Shown piece by piece: positions 6,276 through 10,263 of a stretch of DNA of 10,263 nt. The notes below the pieces were generated by a model that was given only the letters and a program-made list of their open reading frames with translations, was not told the DNA's origin and did no database searches. The translations under genes and the position numbers were made by a program. Positions within the stretch are counted from its first letter, which is position 1, and every line of letters begins with the position of its first letter. Origin of the DNA: Rhodobacteraceae bacterium UBA6236 (GTDB taxonomy: Bacteria; Pseudomonadota; Alphaproteobacteria; Rhodobacterales; Rhodobacteraceae); assembly GCA_002440945.1 (NCBI GenBank), contig DJWG01000096.1, positions 2,368 to 12,630 of the forward strand, written 5' to 3'.

Positions 6276-6331
6276 CCGGGGGCTGCCGCCCCCCGTTCCG
6301 TGCCGGAACGGCCCCCGCGGATATTTGTGAA
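6276..6331. repeat. G/C-rich palindromic repeat cluster (REP-like) after the tat operon
   Basis: Directly after the DUF815 stop, GGGGGC (6278-6283) can pair with GCCCCC at 6288-6293 or at 6311-6316. A perfect hairpin CCGTTCCG-TGC-CGGAACGG (6293-6311) lies between. The cluster ends in CGCGGATATTTGTG and runs into AAAAGAAGAAG. I associate this composite with a common intergenic repeat of Rhodobacterales genomes; that is from memory and not verifiable from one copy. Confidence 0.55.
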
Positions 6332-6335
6332 AAGA

Positions 6336-6367
6336 AGAAGGGCCGATCACGACGGACCGGCCCTTTT
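6336..6367. terminator. Bidirectional intrinsic terminator between convergent genes
   Basis: AAGGGCCG (6338-6345) and CGGCCCTT (6358-6365) form a perfect 8-bp stem around a 12-nt loop. The stem is flanked by an A-rich run on the left and TTTT on the right, so it reads as a terminator for DUF815 on the plus strand and for the solute-binding protein on the minus strand. The latter's stop is 20 bp to the right. Confidence 0.8.
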
Positions 6368-6387
6368 GCTGTCTGGTGGTTATCCGA

Positions 6388-7437
6388 TCAGAACCCGGAC
6401 TTGATCTTTTCGAATTCGGCCAGCTGCTTTTCGCGCAGCGCGTTCGAGTTCGGGGTCTGCGCCAGCACCGGAACCGTGATCGCGCCGAGGCCCGCATCGT
6501 CCAGCGTCTTCTGGTCGATGGCCGCCATCGCCTTGACGTTGGAAAGACCGTAGCCGATTTCCGCGATCAGCGCGGGCGCGGCATCGGGGCGGATCCAGGA
6601 ATTCACGAAGTCATAGGCCTTTTCTTCCTTGCCGGGGCCGTCCTTCATGTTGACCATGCCGCAATACCAGGTCGAGATGCCTTCCTTCGGCGCGCGCTGG
6701 AAGCCGACCGGATAGTTGTCCTGTTTGAGGTAGTTCACCCCGTCATTCCAGGACCAGGCGATCAGCACCTCGCCCGAGGCCATGATCTGGCTCATCTCGG
6801 CGGGATCGTTCCAGTAGCTGCGGATGTTCGGATGCACCTGGCGCAGCCAGTCGGCGGCGGCCTTGAACTGGTCGTCCGAAATCTCGGTCCAGTCGGTCAC
6901 GCCAGTGGCGAGGTAGGCCAGCGCCCAGACGTCGTCCGAGGAGTTCGGGATGGACAGCCGGCCCGCGTATTTCGGATTGGTGAAGACTTGGAGCGAGGCC
7001 ACGTCTTCCTCGGGCACCTCGTCCTTGTTGTAGGCCACGGCGGTGACGCCCCAGTCGGTCGGCAGGTACCAGAGGCCGCCGTCGTCCTTGACGACGCTGG
7101 AGCTCAGGAACTTCGGGTCGATATTGGCGAATTCCGGGATCTTCGAGGTATCCCAGGGCTCGATCAGGCCGGCTTCGCGGTATTTCGACACCATCTGGGT
7201 GCAGGGATGCACCACGTCGGCCTTGAAGCCGGATGCGACCTTCTGGAAGGCTTCGTCGTCAGAGCCGTAGAAGGAATAGGTCGGCGTGTCGCCGTATTTT
7301 TCCTTGTATTGCGCGGTGAGGCCGTCGACCTCGAACCCGGCCCAGTCGAAGACCAGAAGCTCCGGGTCGGCGGCGCGGGCGGGCAGGGCGCCCAGGATCG
7401 TGCCGGCGAGAGTTGTGGCGAGAAGCAGTTTCTTCAT
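6388..7437 (-). CDS. Periplasmic solute-binding protein, PotD/PotF-like (spermidine/putrescine-type ABC importer)
   Basis: A 349-aa secreted receptor of an ABC uptake system. It has a classic Sec signal peptide (KK, hydrophobic core, LPARA with likely cleavage between Ala22 and Ala23), then a two-lobed binding fold. Recognisable PotD-like elements are LLVFDWAGFE near the mature N-terminus, ADVVHPCTQM, YLPTDWGVTAVAYNKD, SSDDVWALAYL, IAWSWNDG and WYCGMVNM. Length is normal. The ligand could be a polyamine or a related amine/amino compound; subfamily resemblance does not settle it. The start is ATG at 7437 with only a weak GGGGA-type site upstream. No permease or ATPase gene is adjacent on this strand in the window. 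It ends at a shared bidirectional terminator and diverges from acuI. Confidence 0.88.
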   Translation of the reverse strand: MKKLLLATTLAGTILGALPARAADPELLVFDWAGFEVDGLTAQYKEKYGDTPTYSFYGSDDEAFQKVASGFKADVVHPCTQMVSKYREAGLIEPWDTSKIPEFANIDPKFLSSSVVKDDGGLWYLPTDWGVTAVAYNKDEVPEEDVASLQVFTNPKYAGRLSIPNSSDDVWALAYLATGVTDWTEISDDQFKAAADWLRQVHPNIRSYWNDPAEMSQIMASGEVLIAWSWNDGVNYLKQDNYPVGFQRAPKEGISTWYCGMVNMKDGPGKEEKAYDFVNSWIRPDAAPALIAEIGYGLSNVKAMAAIDQKTLDDAGLGAITVPVLAQTPNSNALREKQLAEFEKIKSGF

Positions 7438-7573
7438 GGTGGTCCATCCCCGATTGGTCCGTCTGCGCAAGAGGTTAGACCGAAAGACGCGGCTGCAACA
7501 AGTCCCCTGTGCGGGGGACCGCGCTTGACCCGGGCCGGTCATGGGCTTTGACTGGGAAAGTGGGACAGAAGGG

Positions 7574-7578
7574 GGAGG
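7574..7578 (+). promoter_or_regulatory. Strong Shine-Dalgarno deciding the acuI start
   Basis: GGAGG (within GGGGGAGG, 7571-7578) directly abuts the ATG at 7579, leaving no spacer. It sits 6 nt before the second in-frame ATG at 7585, so the latter is the better start. Confidence 0.7.
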
Positions 7579-7584
7579 ATGAAG

Positions 7585-8571
7585 ATGCGCGCGCTGATGG
7601 TCGAGAAGGACGAAAGCGGTGTGACCCATGCCGCCGTGCGGGAGGTGGACGAGGCGCTGTTGCCCGAGGGTGAGGTGACGGTTGCGGTTGAATATTCCAC
7701 GCTGAACTACAAGGACGGGCTTTGCATCGGACCGGGGGGCGGGCTCGTGAAGACCTACCCGCATGTGCCGGGCGTCGATTTCGCCGGGCGGGTGCTTGCT
7801 TCGGACGATCCGCGCTTTCATCCGGGCGAAGCGGTGGTGCTGACCGGCTGGCGGGTCGGAGAGCTGCGCTGGGGCGGCTATGCGCAAAAGGCGCGGGTGA
7901 AGGCCGATTGGCTGGTGGCGCTGCCCGACGGGATCAGCACCCGTGATGCGATGGCGGTCGGCACCGCCGGACTGACGGCCATGCTCGCCATCATGGCGCT
8001 GGAGGATCACGGGCAGGCCCCGGGGAAGGGCGAGGTTCTGGTGACTGGCGCGGCGGGGGGCGTGGGGTCGGTGGCGACCGCGATCCTGTCGTCGCTGGGC
8101 TACAGCGTTGCCGCGGTGACCGGACGGCCCGAGACGGAAGCCTACCTGCGCGACCTTGGCGCGGCGCGGATCGTGCCGCGTGCCGATCTGGCAGAGGTCG
8201 TGAAGCGGCCGCTGGAATCCGAGACCTGGGCGGGCTGCGTCGATGCCGTCGGCGGCGCGATGCTGGCGCGGGTGCTTGGGCAGATGACCTACGGCGCCTC
8301 GGTCGCCGCGGTGGGGCTTGCCGGCGGGACGGCGCTGCCCGCCACGGTGATCCCCTTCCTTTTGCGCGCTGTGAACCTCTTGGGCATCGACAGCGTCATG
8401 TGTCCGACCCCGCGCCGCATCGCCGCCTGGAACCGGATCGCCAAGGACTTGCCGATGGAGCGGCTGGCGGCGATGATCCGGATGGCGACGCTTGCCGATT
8501 TGCCCGATCTGGGCGCCGCGATCCTTAAGGGCGCGGTGCAGGGCCGGGTGGTCGTTGACGTGAACGCCTGA
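7585..8571 (+). CDS. acuI: Acrylyl-CoA reductase (NADPH), AcuI/YhdH family
   Basis: A 328-aa zinc-free medium-chain dehydrogenase/reductase of the AcuI/YhdH family. AcuI reduces acrylyl-CoA to propionyl-CoA with NADPH, serving 3-hydroxypropionate assimilation and detoxification of acrylate from DMSP in Rhodobacterales. Visible signatures are LNYKDGL (40-46), PGVDFAG (62-68), GTAGLTAML (126-134), the nucleotide-binding loop TGAAGGVGSVA (154-164) and the C-terminal GRVVVDVNA. No zinc-ligand cysteine cluster is present, as expected. The start at 7585 is chosen from ribosome-binding-site spacing; the ATG at 7579 would add Met-Lys. It stands alone: no other acrylate or DMSP gene (acuK, acuN, dmdA, dddL) is beside it. 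A general quinone-oxidoreductase-like role is the alternative. Confidence 0.85.
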   Translation: MRALMVEKDESGVTHAAVREVDEALLPEGEVTVAVEYSTLNYKDGLCIGPGGGLVKTYPHVPGVDFAGRVLASDDPRFHPGEAVVLTGWRVGELRWGGYAQKARVKADWLVALPDGISTRDAMAVGTAGLTAMLAIMALEDHGQAPGKGEVLVTGAAGGVGSVATAILSSLGYSVAAVTGRPETEAYLRDLGAARIVPRADLAEVVKRPLESETWAGCVDAVGGAMLARVLGQMTYGASVAAVGLAGGTALPATVIPFLLRAVNLLGIDSVMCPTPRRIAAWNRIAKDLPMERLAAMIRMATLADLPDLGAAILKGAVQGRVVVDVNA

Positions 8572-8693
8572 AGGCCCCTTTTCAGCCGTCGCGCATGTCG
8601 CTATCACTGGGGCCGAACCGTGGGGCAAGCCTCTGCGGATCTGCCGCGAGGGGTCCTTGCGGCTGGCTGGAAGACCTGCCGCGGTTTGGGGAT

Positions 8694-8723
8694 TTGCCTG
8701 ATCGGAAAAGGTCTGTGTATCTG
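8694..8723 (+). promoter_or_regulatory. Possible sigma-70 promoter of the aminotransferase gene
   Basis: TTGCCT (8694-8699) and TATCTG (8718-8723) are spaced by 18 nt in an otherwise gene-free 191-bp gap. They would give a leader of about 30 nt. Both hexamers are only partial matches, so this is tentative. Confidence 0.3.
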
Positions 8724-8751
8724 GCGCCCCCGAACCCGGCTTTACCGCGAT

Positions 8752-8756
8752 GAGGG
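8752..8756 (+). promoter_or_regulatory. Ribosome binding site choosing between two adjacent ATGs
   Basis: GAGGG ends 3 nt before the ATG at 8760 and 6 nt before the ATG at 8763. Normal spacing favours 8763; the difference is a single Met. Confidence 0.5.
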
Positions 8757-8762
8757 TGCATG

Positions 8763-9992
8763 ATGACCAGACTTGATGTTGATTTCGTTCGCAGCCAGTT
8801 TCCGGCATTCGCAGTGCCGGATCTGGCCGACAAGGCCTTTTTCGAAAACGCCGGCGGTTCTTACGCCTGCGGGCAGGTCATTGATCGGCTGACGCGCTTT
8901 TACCGCGAACGGAAGGTGCAGCCCTATGGCCCCTACGCCGCTTCGGCCGCCGGTGGCGCCGAAATGGATGAAGCCCGCACCCGCCTGGCCGCGATGATGG
9001 GCGTGGCGCGTGACGAGGTGAGCTTCGGGCCTTCGACCACCGCGAACACCTATGTCCTGGCGCAGGCCTTCCGCCAGGGGCTGGAGCCGGGTGCGGCCAT
9101 CGTCGTGACGAACCAGGATCACGAGGCGAACTCGGGCCCCTGGCGGCGGCTCGGGGACGAAGGGATCGATATCCGCGAATGGCGCATCGACCCCGAGACG
9201 GGACATCTGGACCCGGAAGCCTTGAAGCCTTTGCTGGCGGATGGCCTCGTGCGGCTGGTCTGCTTTCCGCATTGCTCGAACGTGGTGGCCGAGATCAACC
9301 CGGTGAAAGAAATCGTCGCCATGGCCCATGCCGCGGGCGCTTTCGCCTGCGTCGACGGGGTCAGCTACGCGCCCCATGGCCTGCCCGACGTGGGCGATCT
9401 GGGGGCCGATATTTACCTTTTCTCGGCCTACAAGGTCTACGGGCCGCATCAGGGCGTCATGGTCATCCGCCGCGACCTGGGGATGCGCCTGCCGAACCAG
9501 GGCCACTACTTCAACGGCGAGACGCTTTACAAGCGCTTCACCCCCGCCGGCCCGGATCACGCGCAAGTCGCGGCCTGTGCCGGGATCGCCGATTACTTCG
9601 ACGCGCTCCACGCCCATCACTTCGCGCCCGAGGCCGACGCCGTCCGCCGCGCCGCTCAGGTCCATGACCTGATGCGCGACCATGAGGCGGCGCTGGCGCA
9701 ACCGCTGCTCGATTACCTCGCCGCCCGGAACGATCTGCGCCTCATCGGCCCCCGCGACGCCGCCCGTCGTGCCCCAACGATCGCGCTGGCGCTCGACCGC
9801 CCGGCCGAGCCGGTGTCGGCTGCCCTGGCCGAACATGGCATCAACTGTTGGGCGGGCGACTTCTACGCGGTCCGGCCGTTGACGGCCATGGGCGTGGACC
9901 TTGAAAAAGGCGTGCTGCGCCTGTCCTTCACCCACTACACCACACGAGCCGAGATCGACCGCCTGATCGCCGCGCTCGACAGGGTGCTGTGA
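8763..9992 (+). CDS. Class V aminotransferase, cysteine-desulfurase-like (VC1184-type), lacking the catalytic Cys
   Basis: A 409-aa PLP enzyme of fold type I, presumably cytosolic. The N-terminus has VRSQFPAF and FENAGGS. ANTYVLAQ and NQDHEANSGPW (His in the PLP-stacking region) follow. The PLP-nitrogen Asp is at about 198 in CVDGVSYAPHG, and the Schiff-base Lys is at about 224 in FSAYKVYGPHQG. The C-terminal segment where SufS has GHHCA reads GDFYA here (Tyr at about 368), so the persulfide-forming Cys is absent; the family is annotated as desulfurase-like but the reaction here is probably different and unknown. RLSFTHYTT near the end is typical. The ATG at 8760 is a possible alternative start. 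No Fe-S assembly (suf/isc) gene is nearby, consistent with a role outside cluster assembly. Confidence 0.85.
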   Translation: MTRLDVDFVRSQFPAFAVPDLADKAFFENAGGSYACGQVIDRLTRFYRERKVQPYGPYAASAAGGAEMDEARTRLAAMMGVARDEVSFGPSTTANTYVLAQAFRQGLEPGAAIVVTNQDHEANSGPWRRLGDEGIDIREWRIDPETGHLDPEALKPLLADGLVRLVCFPHCSNVVAEINPVKEIVAMAHAAGAFACVDGVSYAPHGLPDVGDLGADIYLFSAYKVYGPHQGVMVIRRDLGMRLPNQGHYFNGETLYKRFTPAGPDHAQVAACAGIADYFDALHAHHFAPEADAVRRAAQVHDLMRDHEAALAQPLLDYLAARNDLRLIGPRDAARRAPTIALALDRPAEPVSAALAEHGINCWAGDFYAVRPLTAMGVDLEKGVLRLSFTHYTTRAEIDRLIAALDRVL

Positions 9993-10023
9993 CTTGGGTG
10001 CTGTGAACCGGGTGCAGTGCCTG
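9982..10023 (+). repeat. Three degenerate 14-bp tandem repeats at the 3' end of the aminotransferase gene
   Basis: GGGTGCTGTGA occurs at 9982-9992 and 9996-10006, and GGGTGCAGTGC at 10010-10020, all exactly 14 bp apart. The first copy contains the stop codon of the gene. The later copies are non-coding and look like a local duplication. Confidence 0.75.
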
Positions 10024-10028
10024 AAAGT

Positions 10029-10051
10029 GTGGGGCAGGTTGACTGCCCCAC
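10029..10051 (+). terminator. Terminator-like hairpin after the aminotransferase gene
   Basis: GTGGGGCAG (10029-10037) and CTGCCCCAC (10043-10051) form a perfect 9-bp stem with a 5-nt loop, 37 nt after the stop codon. No T-run follows, so it may be a weak intrinsic terminator or an mRNA-stabilising structure. Confidence 0.55.
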
Positions 10052-10201
10052 CACCCTTGACGGCTGGAACCCAGAGTCCGGCGCGCGGCGGACTGAGGAC
10101 TGCATCTCAACGCTCCCCCCATCGCGCTCGATGCAGTTGTGCCCCCGGTCGCCTCCTGAACCATGTCGTCGGAGTATTTCATTCCGCAGACCACGGCCCC
10201 C

Positions 10202-10231
10202 TTGCGCAGCCCGGCAGGAAAAGGCTATGCA
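10202..10231 (+). promoter_or_regulatory. Possible promoter of the tRNA-Ser gene
   Basis: TTGCGC (10202-10207) and TATGCA (10226-10231) are separated by 18 nt. The second element ends 9 nt before the mature tRNA, as is usual for stable RNA promoters with a very short leader. The hexamers match consensus only in part. Confidence 0.35.
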
Positions 10232-10240
10232 CCGCGCCAC

Positions 10241-10263
10241 GGACAGTTGGCCGAGTGGTCGAA
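10241..10263 (+). tRNA. tRNA-Ser, 5' end only (cut by the right edge)
   Basis: The last 23 bases begin with the acceptor strand GGACAGT and continue into the D-arm TGGCCGAGTGGTCGAA, the typical class II tRNA-Ser start (GGCCGAGTGGTCGAAGGC in most bacteria). The anticodon lies outside the window, so the isoacceptor is unknown. tRNA-Leu is less likely, since its D-arm usually reads GGCGGAATTGG. Confidence 0.8.

Noticed and set aside
1452..7437. FbpC-like ATPase and PotD-like binding protein as parts of one transporter
   Set aside because: They lie about 4 kb apart on opposite strands with the tat operon between, and belong to different subfamilies by resemblance; no permease is present.
7472..7498. 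Possible minus-strand promoter for the binding protein (TTGCAG and TAACCT)
   Set aside because: Spacing of only 15 nt and poor -10 match; too weak to list.
7502..7519. Hairpin GTCCCC/GGGGAC in the binding protein-acuI spacer
   Set aside because: A 6-bp G/C stem is readily expected by chance at this base composition and nothing else supports it.
7438..8808. Upstream in-frame extension of the solute-binding protein to 806 codons
   Set aside because: The extension is antisense to acuI and lacks family resemblance, while the ATG at 7437 begins a textbook signal peptide.
9928..10194. Small minus-strand open frame (88 codons) after the aminotransferase
   Set aside because: Overlaps the aminotransferase 3' end and the hairpin, lacks family resemblance, and has no clear ribosome binding site.
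10163..10263. Plus-strand open frame starting ATGTCGTCG that runs off the window
   Set aside because: It would read straight through the tRNA-Ser sequence, which is much better supported.

Overview
The window looks like a chromosomal core-genome segment of a high-GC alphaproteobacterium, most likely Rhodobacterales (Rhodobacter/Paracoccus/roseobacter-type). The evidence is the strong G/C preference at third codon positions, the protein resemblances (tatABC followed by a DUF815 ATPase, an AcuI-type reductase, a BKR-like SDR), and a G/C-rich intergenic repeat ending in GGATATTTG...AAGAAGAAG of a type I associate with this family. The genus cannot be fixed from the sequence alone. I see no phage, transposase, CRISPR, toxin or other mobile-element gene.

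Layout, left to right. The 5' end of prfC (release factor 3) runs off the left edge on the minus strand. Diverging from it is a 259-aa SDR-family protein with a degenerate active site, followed 80 bp later by a lone FbpC-type ABC transporter ATPase that appears to start at TTG. The ATPase gene overlaps tail-to-tail by 28 bp with a minus-strand YafY-type HTH/WYL regulator. A 434-bp gap follows, holding a striking 30-bp perfect palindrome and, further on, a hairpin just ahead of tatA. Then come tatA, tatB, tatC and a DUF815 AAA-type ATPase in one tight plus-strand operon (gaps of 30, -4 and 12 nt). The operon ends in a G/C-rich repeat cluster and a bidirectional terminator shared with a convergent minus-strand gene for a PotD-like periplasmic binding protein. 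Divergent from the binding protein is an acuI-type acrylyl-CoA reductase. It is followed by a class V aminotransferase of the cysteine-desulfurase-like type that lacks the catalytic cysteine. After a 248-bp spacer the window ends in the first 23 bases of a tRNA-Ser gene.

How the genes work together. Only tatABC (twin-arginine export of folded proteins) plus DUF815 reads as a functional unit. The FbpC-like ATPase and the PotD-like binding protein are both transporter parts without permeases beside them; they are about 4 kb apart on opposite strands and of different subfamily resemblance, so I do not join them into one transporter. acuI suggests 3-hydroxypropionate/acrylate (possibly DMSP-derived) carbon metabolism. 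The remaining genes look like independent transcription units. Most of the window is ordinary. The parts that deserve a second look are the non-coding palindromes, the tat-DUF815 linkage, and two enzymes (SDR and aminotransferase) whose expected catalytic residues are replaced.
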